64,000 bases of DNA, taken from contig QVRM01001414.1 of assembly GCA_003439945.1 (NCBI GenBank), positions 1 through 64,000 of the forward strand, given 5' to 3'. The notes beneath the pieces are model-generated. The model was not told where the DNA came from. It worked only from the letters and a program-made list of their open reading frames with translations, and made no database searches. Below are positions 34,220 to 45,018 of this stretch, piece by piece; positions within the stretch are counted from its first letter, which is position 1, and every line of letters begins with the position of its first letter. The DNA comes from Dermanyssus gallinae (taxonomy: Eukaryota; Arthropoda; Arachnida; Mesostigmata; Dermanyssidae). Position numbers and translations under genes: made by a program.

Positions 34220-36110
34220 GTTACTGACTACTGGTTTGATTTAAAACTTGTACAGATTATATTGGCAAAGAACAGACTAGCTAATAAGGTCAATAAATAT
34301 AATAGTAAGTATGATAAGTTAAGAACGACAAAAAAACACACAAAAAATCTATGCGGAAAAGTTTAACACACGTACACACTCCGAGGGAGATGGAAAATCA
34401 TGAACATGCTTTGCGACAGATTTATACAGAAAGTAACTAGCATTATATCGACTTGCCACAACAATACATTCACAACTGACCCTGTTGAGATAGCCGAAGT
34501 ACTCAGCATACATTTTGCAACAATGAGTTTAAGAGTAGTGTACAATAACTATGGTGAAAATATAACTGAATACAATTATAAAATTAATCAATTGAATCCA
34601 CATGACCAAGATATTCCCGCTAAAACATTTACATTCAAATAAATCAACTAAAGTCAAGTGAACTTCAAGCAAACCTGGGTGGCCGCCAAGCGCATATTTT
34701 CCGCAAGTTCATAAAGCAATACATATTCTACATATCAAATCTTTTGGCGGCCATATTGAACCAATGTCTTACACAAGGGGTATGCCCGGCAGAATTGAAA
34801 TATGCATTAACCCCAACAATATTTAAGCAGGTAGAAGCAACTACCGACCTATAAGTTGCGTTCCATTTCTAGCGAAATTGCTTGAGTCATTTATCAATGA
34901 TCAGATATATCCTGACAATAAATAGTTAATTAGTCGGATGCAATTTGGCTCCTGTAGTAAATGTAATACGAATTTAGCTCTTACTCATCTATAGGAATAT
35001 ACGACTAAATACTAAGACCTTTGTCAATATTGAAAAAGCATTTGACTCAATAGATAAACGCATCCTTATCAATATACTCACACAACTAAATTTCACTGAA
35101 GGTACGATTGCATTTTTCAATTCTTACTTAAGCGGCAGAGCACATATCACCAGAAACGGCGACAATTTATCATTGCCGTGCTTCCCGCACGTCGGTACAT
35201 CACAAGGGACCAGCCTCTCACCAACACTATTTTAACTATATATTAACTCGCTTCTAAAGATTAGTGAACTAAATGCTATGGTTTTTGGCGATTACATCAC
35301 TTTCCTTGCAAAATCGGACTAGCGATGTCGAGTATACAAACGGCAACTTAAACTTATCTCAAATTGGTACCAAAAAAACTGAGTTTTAATATTAAAACAC
35401 AAATATGTTATTTTTTATCCCATGGCAAATATCTATAAATCGACCAATAACGACTAATACTACTAATATATAACAAACTTTTGAATATACAATAAATACT
35501 TAGCTGTAACTTTTGACTCCTCACTGACGTACTCAGATCACATAAATACTTTAGTTGCCAAACTTGAACAGATTGTGCTTCAACTAGGGAAGCTAAGCAA
35601 TATCAGCGTATCCCTGTATGTGATAATGATTGTATACATATCGTTACTCCTCTGTTATATAACATATCGTTTCCCATTGTTCGGGTGGACGCTTAGAACG
35701 CTTACATATACCATACAGGCTGCGCAGAACAATGCTTTACGAGCCATTTTTGGCAGCAGGAGGGATGCAATCGTATCTACATTTTATGGTATTTACAAAT
35801 TCTTCAAAAATACCAGCACTTTACAAATTTAAATTAGGCGTTCTTGCGTATAAAGTCTGCCGCGGCATGTTACCTTGAGATTTATCGTTCTATTTTTAAT
35901 CCAACACGAAGAGAAATTGCAACAACTCACCTCTAAGAATCCCCAATACGTACCGAACTATAGCTTTAAATCGCCTGAAATGGCCATGGCCAAAATATGG
36001 AACGCTCTTGATAATGATAATGAATAAGGGAATGTACATCACTAAAGTTATTCAAGAAAAAATAGCATCATAAATTACTCCGCAAACAATGTCTCATTAG
36101 ATAGGACATT
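34220..36110 (+). pseudogene. Jockey/I-like LINE remnant
   Basis: On the plus strand, in successive frames, it shows a Lys-rich linker (NRLANKVNKYNSKYDKLR, ~34270). The RT palm follows with FVNIEKAFDSIDKRILINIL (~35030), then TSQGTSLSPTLF (~35210) and FGDYITF (~35285), where the F/Y-A-D-D box has lost its first catalytic Asp position. The C-terminal stretch at 35480-35832 holds VTFDSSLTYSDHINTLVAKL and AAQNNALRAIFGSRRDA, which matches the region after the thumb of Jockey/I-type elements. Stops and frame changes are frequent, so it is old. It lies head to head with the R1-clade copy on its left. Confidence 0.7.
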
Positions 36111-36229
36111 TGAACGATATGCAGGTCATCATTACTAAATAGAGTATCTATAAACACTAATAATATTATAAATAGCTGGGATGACAAGCACTACGATGCA
36201 TAAAACACGGTTTAAAATAAATTTACGTA

Positions 36230-38275
36230 CGACTGAGGGAAAACATAAGAGAAGTTGGTAAGCCCCCTAATATGCCAACGCTCAGACAGTGTGAGACTCA
36301 GCCACCTAACGGCAAGTCTTGGCGCTTGACAAGAGTCGAGCCGAAGGATTAAGGCAATACCCACTAAAACCCTACATATATAGACGGCAGTGCCTACATA
36401 TATGTATCCTCCGTAAGATGACCCTCCGGCCTGCGGGATCCTTAACGCAGAAGGGTAACTACACACAGGGGGCGGGGAAGTCTCGGAAATTTTCTATCTC
36501 TCTCTAAATCTATAGGTCCTGCTTGTCGAGTCGCGCCTTGGCAACAACTCTCGGACGCTTTCCACCATTTTCCTTCTTTCTGTCTCTTCCTTTCCTTTCA
36601 TGATCTGTTGAATGGGCTTTGCAGCCGCGTCCCAGTTTTTGACCGACGAAAGCATGTACGTGACTAGCTCTCCCAGCGTGTTCTTTCTGGGCAAGCCTCG
36701 TCTGGTCTCTGTCCATGCGGCGCATCGCAATACTGTATGTTCCGGAGTGTCCACCTCGTCACAGTACAAGCATTGCGTTGTCTCAGCCTTTCCTATCCGC
36801 TTTAAAACCTGGAAATCGCCGTGACCCGTAAGGACTTGGGTCAGGTGGTAAGTGAGACGGCCCCCGGAACGATTCATCCATTGGCGGATGTTCGGAATGA
36901 GGTTCCTCACGAGCGCCCCTGGTTGCCCGTTCGGGATGCTATCCCACTCCTTCTGCCACCGATCGAGTGTCACCTCGCGTTCTTGTACGAGCTTCCTATC
37001 TGGGTTAACCCACAAGCGCCGACGTTCGGCTGCCTTTAGGTCCCAGGGCACTGTCTCCGCCAGCACGAGCGAGGCCGCCGTGCTGATGGTGCGATACCCC
37101 CGAATGATACGTTCCGCTGGACCTTCCTCAGAATCTTCTTTTGTAGCGCCTGTGTCCATTGTAGGCGACATCCAAACGGGCGAGCCAAAAAGGATGATCG
37201 ACTCGGATACAAACATCAGAAGTCTCCGGACGCTATCTCTCGGGCAGCACGTGTTGGGCAATAGACGGGCGATGTCATTAGCCGCCTTTTGCGCCTTCCC
37301 AGCTGCAATCCTTACATAAGGAGTTTCTCGCAATCCTCGGTCTAAGTGTATGCCCAGGTATCTTGCCGTGTCCTTTAGCTCAATTTTTACGCCCGACAGC
37401 GTAAGCTTTAGAGGAGCACATTTCTTTTTCCCGATGAGTAGAATAACTTCACTCTTCTGTGGTGCGAGTGTTAGACCGGCACCTCTCATCCACTTATCGA
37501 CATCCTCCAGCTCTATCTTAGTTCTGGCCCTGATTATCACAGCCAGATCATCCGCGTACGCAACCAATTCCATTCCCGGTGGAAGATGCTGGATGTTCAG
37601 AACGTCATCGTATGCCAGATTCCAGTGAAGAGGTCCAATGATTGAACCCTGCGGCACTCCGGCAGTCATCTCCACCTTGGTACGCCCGTTCTCTACCCGT
37701 CTATTGCTCAGGTAGTCGGAAACCAACCGCACCAGATATGGTGGGACATCCTTTTGCCGGAGCGTCTCGAGAACCACTTTCTATGGGATACTCTTAAGCG
37801 CATTTTTTACATCCAGCAACACCACTAGGAACAAATCCCTGGTTTTCCGAGTAGATTTCTTGATAAGTTCGGCATTTGCCACCACTTTGTGAATGGCCGA
37901 CAGAACAGACCTATGCTTTCGGAATCCGAACTGCATTGTTGACAATAGTCCATTTTCCTCGGCAAAGGTCCTCAGCCGATCTTCCATAATGGCTTCTACA
38001 CCTTTGGCTAAAGTGCCTAACAGGCAGATCGGGCGGTGTGTCCCGTTGCCTTTGGGTAGTAGTACTACCTCGGCGGCCTTCCAGCTCTCTGGAAGCTTAC
38101 CCGTACGAAAGATCTTTGTGATGATCTTCGCCACAAGTGACGAATACTCTCTGAAGAGGCATTTCACTGCTTCTGGCGGTATTCCATCCAAGCCAGGCGC
38201 CTTTCCAAGCTTAATCCTGTCTGCCGCAGCTAAATTTTCGCCCGTGGTGACCTCGGGGACGTCGCCATCCGGTTA
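36230..38275 (-). mobile_element. R1-clade LINE, longest RT frame in the window
   Basis: Two minus-strand frames (38191-37781 and 37777-36494) are in the same phase and separated only by a TAG at 37781-37783, giving about 565 codons. They cover LGKAPGLDGIPPEAV, the RT fingers (FGFRKHRSVLSAIHKV), palm (VVLLDVKNALKSIP, GVPQGSIIGP, VAYADDLAVII), thumb, and a C-terminal knuckle (CLYCDEVDTPEHTVLRC). The TAG replaces a codon that is normally Trp in this box (A-F-N-S-x-P-W). The ~260 bp downstream of the stop (TAGGGTTTTAGTGGGTA and the CTCACACTGTCTGAG region) resemble R1-type 3' untranslated sequence. It is cut off at ~38275, beside a transposase remnant. It belongs to a different subfamily from the copy at 32.4 kb. 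Confidence 0.92.
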
Positions 38276-38291
38276 AATCCATTCTAGCGTT

Positions 38292-38890
38292 ATCCAATTG
38301 CTTCATGCCGGACCAGCCGACTTCATCAAGATCACGATGCGCCGTTTAGCAATCAGATTCAATATGAGTGTCCGTTCTATGCGTCGGATTATCAACGAAG
38401 AACTGCGCTACAGGTCTTACACGTTCAAAGTAAGACAGATATTGTCTCAGGCCGCGAAAAACAAGAGGATGACTTACTGTCATCTCATCCTCACGTTTTT
38501 GAGACACGAAACGTGTTTTGCGAAAGGTGGTGGATAGATCGAAAACCATGGATTGATAGAGTGTCCAATGGAAGACAATATGTCTTTCAACAAAACGGCG
38601 CTCCCGCCCACATCAGCAACCTCGTCCAGAATTGGCTGCGGAGCAACATGACGGCGTTCTGGGACAAAACGATGTGGCCCCCTAGCAGTCCAGGCTTGAA
38701 TCACCTAGACTTCTATGTATGGGGCGTTGTTGAGCAAGAGTCTAACAAGTGCATGCAAACACAGAATATAGCTGCCCCTGTTTATATGCATGGATACAAC
38801 AACTTACAACAACATAGTAGTGCACGATATTAAGTTTGACACACTTCTGTCATTGTTGCCTCCGGACGACCACGAGATATATAAAAAGAC
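38292..38890 (+). pseudogene. maT-like (DD37D) Tc1/mariner transposase remnant
   Basis: The N-terminal part (38298-38510) has a helix-turn-helix, MRRLAIRFNMSVRSMRRI, and then RQILSQAAKNKRM. In another frame (38513-38833) is the catalytic C-terminus: YVFQQNGAPAHISNLVQNWL and SSPGLNHLDFYVWGVVEQE. The second catalytic Asp is replaced by Asn (QQN for QQD). The spacing to the final Asp of LNHLD is 37 residues, the maT signature. About 80 residues with the first catalytic Asp are deleted at the frame change near 38520. The 5' side is cut by, or abuts, the R1-clade LINE at ~38275. Confidence 0.72.
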
Positions 38891-40145
38891 AATTTTGTAA
38901 AAAAATATATATATAAATATATGTAACGATGACGTAGGCTGTGCATGAATATACGTGTATAATGAAAGAAAGAGAAAGCAAAAGAGATTTGTTCTTATTA
39001 CGAAAACGTTTCTCTATTTCCTCTCTAGCACTCTCTCAAAAACATAGATTTATTATATACCGCACAAATGCCACGCTTTTTCGTGTCATTACTTTTACAT
39101 AAATCGAAGTTGTAAGATGTGTCTAAGGAAATATTTGACTTAATAATCGCACCTATTTTTAGATTTAAAGAATGCTCGTTTGTTGTTGTTGTTATTGTTG
39201 TTGTTTTTGTTCACTAACCTCTGGTGAATCTCGGAGCTGTTGGCAGGTGAGCTCACTTGATGGGTTCGTGGGCGATGATCTGCGCTGCGCTGTGAAGCCG
39301 CGCTGTTGTTGTTGTTGTTGCTGTTGTTTGCTTGACACGTCGGCGCCTAACAAGCGTGACAGTCAATGCGTCCGGGTCGCTCTATTGCCCACTCACCACC
39401 GCCGACTCATCACTATCGCTACTACCGATGATAGCAATGCATAACAATGTGATTGGTCGCCTTCCCGTTTCAGCCAGAGGCTGGAAATGCTTCCCGTATT
39501 TTCCTCTTTCTTATTTTTCTTTTCCTTTATTTCTCCTTTTTTCCTCTTCTTCTTCTTCTTCTATTTCTTCTTTTTCTTTATTTTCCTCTTCCTCGTCTTC
39601 GTTTGTTTTCCGCTTCGCGAATACCATACGAGAAATTCGAGCAAGCCGAAACGGGCACCGGCTGGCCGTCAACCTTGGGGAATGGCGAAGTGGGTGTGTG
39701 CGTGGGGGAGGTTGGGGATAGGTGCAAGGGGAGACTCAATCGCTGACTCAGCTTGATGATGCAGCCGCCGCGAAACTGTGGTTTTCATCTCGGCCTGTTT
39801 CCAGACCATTGGCCATTGCACCTTCTAGTGAAGGGTCCATTTGCCCCGGTAGTAATAGTGGTAGTAGTAGTAATAGTATTATTGGTAGTAGTCCTAATAG
39901 TTGAGTGGTTGTTGTAGTAGCAAAAATAATTGTAGATATTCTGGTGGTGCAACCATGAAGAGTATTGTAGTCGTTGTAGATCGTCGCCGTAGTATTGACA
40001 GTGGGAATAGACTCAGTGTTGCCGATGATGATGATGATGACGCTGTCACTAAGATTGACTAATCAAAATTGGCTGTAACACTAGGTAATACGCCTCGAGA
40101 ATGTTCATCTTGCTGAGTTAAGATGCCAGGATAGTGGGACGATCA
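38891..40145. other. No gene; low-complexity patches
   Basis: Contains short (TA)n (~38905-38920), TTG-rich patches (39178-39215, 39303-39325), a CT-rich patch (39510-39600), (AGT)n (39848-39905) and (GAT)n (40026-40041). The three overlapping frames at 39332-39756 are translations of the CT-rich patch and carry no domain. Confidence 0.55.
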
Positions 40146-40356
40146 TTGTTGGATGTACAGTGTCGAGCGCGGTGGCGTGGTGTCATGCGTCTGCGCCTCG
40201 CGACCGGAGGAGACACATAGGTGCGCGGGTTCGAACCCCACCGTTGCACATTTGTATTTACGGGGTCTGTCTATGAAGCAATGCGAAAAGCAGTCCCATG
40301 GACGTTAATCTTGGCTGAGAGTCAGCCCTGAAAGGATTTTTTTGTTGGATGTACAG
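40146..40356 (+). mobile_element. tRNA-derived SINE, family 1, copy 3, with perfect 15-bp target duplication
   Basis: The SINE body is 40161-40341 and is flanked by TTGTTGGATGTACAG at 40146-40160 and again at 40342-40356. The 5' tRNA-like part starts GAGCGCGGTGGCGTGGTG (A box). The B box GGGTTCGAACCCC is perfect. Then come CATTTGTATTTACGGGG, GCAATGCGAAAAGCAGTCCC, the 3' core GGCTGAGAGTCAGCC (a 6-bp stem with a 3-bp loop) and a run of seven T that can act as a polymerase III stop. The perfect duplication shows endonuclease-primed insertion. It is the least decayed copy of the family. Confidence 0.95.
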
Positions 40357-41062
40357 CAAAGCCTGCTGCAAGGACCGGCGATACTTTTGGGAAAGTCGTT
40401 GTTTCCTTGCTAAGTGTGGCACACGTACCTAAGCGTAACACACGTAAGTTAGTTTTTCAAGATAGCAAATCTTCAACTTGGTTTTTGTCGGTAAACCAAA
40501 AAATCTCCATTATCTCCTAATTACTTGTGCAACACATATGCAAGGAAAGACGAGGACCGTGCTAAAAGCAGGCCGTCCCCTGTACCTTAATGTCAAGTTT
40601 AGAATAAGAACGAGTTCATACTAGGTTTAGAAATGTGAGCCATGTCGTTCACTTGTATTTATCGTTTTTGCGTCTCATATTGACTATGTGAAGCTATTCA
40701 CTAGAAGACTTTAGGTAAATGGCGCAATCATACTACAGAGTTTTTTTGCAGTGGACATTGTAGCAGCAGGACCTGCATTTTCGTTAGGCAGAACTTAATC
40801 TGCTCTGATATCGGTTCTGGCTGGCCGTCTACACGTATGTGTATTTCTCAGTCGACTAGCGAGCGTCGGTTAATTTGTATTTGGTACTTTACAGTCCCGT
40901 TCTTCGACCAAACTTTCAAAGCGTATGAATTAGTTGGTGTTCGAATTAGTACTTTTTGGCACCCTTTGTGTGGCCAGTGGCCTTTTTTAACTTATGATTG
41001 CCTCGATACGCATTCAGGGGAAGCACGTAACATCTTACAGCTGGTGCTATCAAGTCTCACTG
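40357..41062. other. No recognisable gene
   Basis: No motif or element end is visible. A frame beginning at 40837 runs into the TTG repeat and has no domain. Confidence 0.5.
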
Positions 41063-41231
41063 CCGTTGTTGTTGTTGCTGTTGTTGATGTTGCTGTTGCG
41101 GTTGCTGTTGCGGTTGCCGTTGTTGTTGTTGTTGTTGTTGTTGCTGTTGCTGTTGTTGTTGATGTTGCTGTTGCGGTTGTTGTTGTTATTGTTATTGTTG
41201 TTATTGTTGTTGTTGTTGTTGTTGTTGTTTA
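41063..41231. repeat. Imperfect (TTG)n trinucleotide block
   Basis: GTT triplets broken regularly by GCT, GAT and GCG. The unit GTTGCTGTTGCGGTTGCTGT recurs. All long frames here (poly-Val, poly-Leu) are products of the repeat. Confidence 0.9.
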
Positions 41232-42206
41232 TTACTGTCGCATCTCCTTTCGTTTTTTACTCGTGCGTCATCGCTTCGGTGTACTCGTATGTGTGTTTGT
41301 ACGTCTGTCATTCAATATTCCGAGTTTTGCAAGTCTCTGTAAAGCCTTTCCTATTCGGCGTAATGAGCCAGCATTCATCCATGGGTCGCGCAAACGCATG
41401 AAAGCGAGTAGGGCAAAGCCAGCGAGCAAGCGAGTGAGAGCGAGAGAGAGAGAGAGATAGAGAGTGCGCAAAGGAGAGACGGCTGGGTCAAGGCCAACGA
41501 ATACGCACAGGTATCCCCGTCGCTACCTCGTCGGGCCTATTTTCCAAAGGTTGTACAGGTTTCCCTCCCCCTCACTCTTGATCTATCTTCCTCTCTCCCT
41601 CTCTCTCTCTCTCTCATGTCGAGTCTCCTAACTCGAAAGCTGACCACCTGCGAGTCTGACTATTAGACGATTTACGCCAGTGATGACGGAATGAGCTGGC
41701 ATGGCGTAAGCCGCTGAAGCTGAGCTGAGCTGAGCCCAAAAACTCCGGTGCTACGGCGACCCCCTCGGCCATCGTCGCGATCTTCAGATCATCAGCGTCA
41801 CAAGTCGTGACCGTACAGTGAGGCCGTCCGGTGGCCATCTGTCGTGAGTGAGGCCATCTGTGTCTTCGTCCAGCTAGCTGTGCGTCCATCAATGAAGCCG
41901 CACAGACAGACGGGGGGGGGGGCTGGTCATTGTGGCCAGTGCTCTGCCAGCCCATCTGCGGCGGCTGCGGTGGCAGCGGAGGCAGGGTCGTCCTGGCACA
42001 CAGACTCAAATACTGCCACACCGCCCAGCAATCTCTCGAATTGAATGTCGTCGGCGGTGGCGGCGGCCGCCTATGTTCCACTCTGCACTCGTATTGCATC
42101 TTGATCTTGCATGATCTCTGATGGCCGGTCAACTCACCTGCACAGCAGAAATCATTTCTCTCGCAGTCGTCCGTATTCATCTCGCTCGTAGAGCAGCAAC
42201 CGCCAT
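41232..42206. other. No recognisable gene; GC-richer stretch
   Basis: Flanked by (GA)n at 41437-41462 and (CT)n at about 41593-41614, with a G run near 41911. A 188-codon minus-strand frame (41614-42180) is Pro-rich and overlaps several plus-strand frames in the same DNA. I recognise no domain in any of them. It could be an untranslated or coding exon of a host gene, but nothing supports this firmly. Confidence 0.4.
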
Positions 42207-42310
42207 GCTGTTGTTGCTGTTGTCAGCTGCTGTTGTTGCTGTTGTCAGCTGCTGTTGTTGCTGTTGCCAGCTGCTGTTGTTGCTGTTGCCATCTGCTGTT
42301 GTTGTTGCTC
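42207..42310. repeat. 22-bp minisatellite, about 4.5 copies
   Basis: The unit CAGCTGCTGTTGTTGCTGTT plus 2 bp repeats with period 22, with CAG at 42224, 42246 and 42268 and a changed CAT at 42290. Because 22 is not a multiple of three, the reading frame changes class every unit (poly-Leu, Val, Cys), which argues against a coding role. Confidence 0.9.
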
Positions 42311-42465
42311 TTGCTGCTGCTGCTAGAGGGGCGGCACTGGTGGTGGTGGTGGTAGTGGCCTTTACGACTTATTTACTTTCCACTCGCCCACTCTTGGCGC
42401 ATTTCATCTTCTTTAGCGTAGTTGATTTCGTTGGCATGATTAGCTTGCAACGCACAAACATGAGT

Positions 42466-42470
<5 letters not shown>

Positions 42471-42549
<79 letters not shown>

Positions 42550-42754
42550 ATGGATGTAACTGGAATTTTTATATGTTTTTCTTTGCCTACTACGCCTCAA
42601 AGAAATCTGCTGTGTTGGCAAATATTATTTTACAAACAGGGATATCTTTGAGAACTCAAAAGATCCTAGAATCTTCAAAAGCTTTGTAACGTGATCTCAC
42701 TCGTTGTTTTTGCTTTAATTTTGTAAGTATATATATATATATATATATATATAT
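42471..42754. repeat. (TA)n microsatellites
   Basis: A long TA tract at 42471-42545 with one TG interruption and a second at 42728-42754. Confidence 0.9.
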
Positions 42755-43009
42755 CATTATTTATTTAAGTGTAGCAAAATATACATTTGTGATGTAAGAA
42801 CATGTACACAGCCCGCTGGGGCATACCTCAAGGCGTAAGGTCCAGGTTTGGGCTGGTCCACCTAGCCAGGATACCTCTCACGGAAGCGGCCTTGACCAGT
42901 TTTGTCTTGAGCAACCCAGCCCCCCTCCCCCCAATGTCTCGAATGCAAGCGGTGGAATTTTGTAAGTACTTTATTTTGCTTTTTTGTCGACATGGACGGC
43001 GAAAAATTA

Positions 43010-43290
43010 CGGACCGCAACTATATATGAGTTTAAAATGTTCCAACTGCTGCAGAAATTGTCCAAACTACCTGGAGCGTATTCAGACAGGACAGCATTTG
43101 AAAGACTTTATGCTACAACTGGTTCGCCGAATTTCGTTCCGGTAATTTAAGCTTTGTAGATGGTATTCGTTCTTGAATGCCGATTACGCTCGAGGAAAAC
43201 CACTTGCGAAAAACTGTAAGACAGAATCCAAGAGTAACTACGCGTGAGTAGCCATAGATTTTGGGATGTGGCGTATTCTTATAAATAAAC
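43010..43290 (+). pseudogene. N-terminal fragment of another mariner transposase
   Basis: In shifted frames the plus strand gives TIYEFKMFQLLQKLSKL, then WFAEFRSGNLSFVDGIRS, then LRKTVRQNPRVTTRE. This matches the order of the N-terminal helix-turn-helix region in irritans-type mariners: Y-E-F-K, then W-F-x-x-F-R-S-G-x-x-S-L-x-D-x-x-R-S-G-R-P, then N-P-x-x-T-T-R-E-L. No catalytic box follows. It is a truncated relic, separate from the mariner that starts at 43789. Confidence 0.5.
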
Positions 43291-43715
43291 AAAAAAAAAC
43301 ACTATCGCCCATGGTTTCGTGTTAAAGTTGAACAATTGAGTACTTCGTGGTTAAGGCAAGCGCAACAAAGTAAGCGTCTAGCACTACGTCTAGTGAAATG
43401 CACTTATTGGATTGTTAGACATAATGTGGGGGTGTTTTTTCTTAGATTAAATTGTTACCTGTAGCAAAAAAACGCTCTTTTTCGACAATGTGAAACGTGC
43501 AAAATTCAGGCGCGCCCCAGACCAGCCTCCTTGGAAGACGCCAAAGATACAAGTCGATTCGCGCAACATTTTTCACTGTGTTGGCTGGTATAGGCTTGGC
43601 ATCATCCGTCACGAGTTTCTTCCTAGTCTAGGCTAAACGATACACACGGGTGTCAATTGGGATCAGCTTGATAGTTTTTGCCGCCCTCCAAGGGAAGGGA
43701 CACAGTTGCGTGAAT

Positions 43716-43719
<4 letters not shown>

Positions 43720-43790
<71 letters not shown>
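43720..43790. repeat. (TA)n microsatellite at the left end of mariner copy B
   Basis: About 70 bp of pure TA repeat running directly into the mariner's inverted end. Confidence 0.9.
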
Positions 43791-43792
<2 letters not shown>

Positions 43793-44978
43793 TAGTTCAA
43801 TAAGTTCTTAGAATGAGCTTGTTAGAATTTGAATTTTGGCACGCTTTCACCGCTAATAGGAACTGCAACTTTTCGACTGCTAGCACTCAATATATTATGG
43901 TAATTGGCCGTTGCGATTTCGTTTGATAGCTTTTCCCGTGCAACGTATCGGCGTGATTTTTAAAAATGGAGAAAAAAAGTTTCGAGCGGTTATCAAGCAT
44001 TTTTATTTCAAAGGTTGGAATGCGACCCAAGTAAAAATTGAGTTAGACGAGACGTACAGTGACTCTGCGCCATGTTTTGCCACTGTTTCCAACTGGATTA
44101 ATGTGTTAAAAATAGGTCGCAGGAGCACCGAGGATGAACTACGTCCAGGAGGCCAAAAAACGGCAACTGATGAGGAAAACGTAGAGAAAGTGCGAAAAAT
44201 TCTTGGCACATTTAAGCGAATGAACATTAAGGAAATAGCGGAGGCATTAGGGATTAGTTTAGGCAGTGTGCATTTTATCCTACACGAAAACTTGAAGATG
44301 AAAGAGCTTAGAGCAAAATGGCTGCCGCATTTGCTCAACCAAGGCCAAAAAGACGCGCCTGTTTTGGCTTTACAGCGAAATTTGGCCAAGATGTCGAACA
44401 ATCTGTCGGATTTTTGGTGCAGATTCATGACCGTCGATGAAAGCCGGGTTCATCACTACACTCCCGAGACCCAAGAAGCATCTTGCCAATGGTGTGCACC
44501 TGATGAAGGACCTCCGAAGAGGGTGCGGACAACGGCATTGACCGGAAAGGTGATGGCTACAGTTTTTTAAGACCAACGTAGAATAATGCTGGTCGACTAT
44601 CTTGAGAGCTGTAAAACGATCACAGGAGAATATTATGCAAGACTGTTGGACTGCCGTTAGCAAGAACTCATCGTGAAACGGCCCGCTTTGCAGAAGAAGG
44701 TTGTCTCGTTTCACCAGGGCAATGCTCCTGCACACAAGTCCCGGCAAGCATCGGCAAAACTGGCCCAACTGAGGTTCGAACTTATTGAACAACCCTCCTT
44801 TTCTCCAGACCTGGCCCCATCTGATTATTTCCTCTTCGGACATTTGAAGAATAGTCTCGGTGGAAAGCGTTTTTGGGAAAAGTGTATTGAGCTTCTCGGG
44901 GAGTATATCGAATAAGAAAAAATTAAAAACAAGATTTGGAAAATTCTTGGTTTTCATTCTAAGAACTTGTTGAACTAC

Positions 44979-44981
<3 letters not shown>
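43789..44981 (+). mobile_element. Mariner element, copy B (same family as 27943-29230)
   Basis: The left end GGTAGTTCAATAAGTTC and the reverse-complemented right end CAGGTAGTTCAACAAGTTC are inverted repeats. At the left the first bases CA are replaced by TA. TA tracts flank both sides (43720-43790 and 44982-45015). The length is about 1193 bp against 1288 in copy A; the difference is an in-frame loss of ~96 bp near the transposase C-terminus. The two copies share most of their sequence, including a premature stop. Confidence 0.93.
43968..44915 (+). pseudogene. Mariner transposase, single frame with stops and a C-terminal deletion
   Basis: One frame carries nearly the whole protein: FRAVIKHFYFKGWNATQVKI, the helix-turn-helix region, MTVDESRVHHYTPET (first catalytic Asp), FHQGNAPAH and FSPDLAPSDYFLFG (third Asp). 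The second Asp (normally H-Q-D-N) is Gly here. The canonical Trp after the first Asp is Arg. Stops are the shared TAA at 44568-44570 and a TAG shortly after. Near the C-terminus GGKRF joins directly to WEKCIE, so about 32 residues present in copy A are missing without a frame change. It is clearly inactive. Confidence 0.92.

Positions 44982-45018
<37 letters not shown>

Noticed and set aside
36209..38285. Target duplication CGGTTTAAAT/CGGTTAAAT around the longer R1-clade LINE
   Set aside because: The match is short, needs an indel, and the 5' boundary at ~38275 is uncertain.
40161..40260. Functional tRNA gene
   Set aside because: A and B boxes are present but the cloverleaf stems do not close, a SINE tail follows, and a target duplication flanks it.
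40837..41460. 207-codon Val-rich frame as a membrane protein
   Set aside because: The hydrophobic run is a translated (TTG)n array; every frame through it stays open.
41614..42180. 188-codon Pro-rich minus-strand frame
   Set aside because: No recognisable domain. It overlaps several plus-strand frames, and length alone is not convincing in GC-richer sequence.
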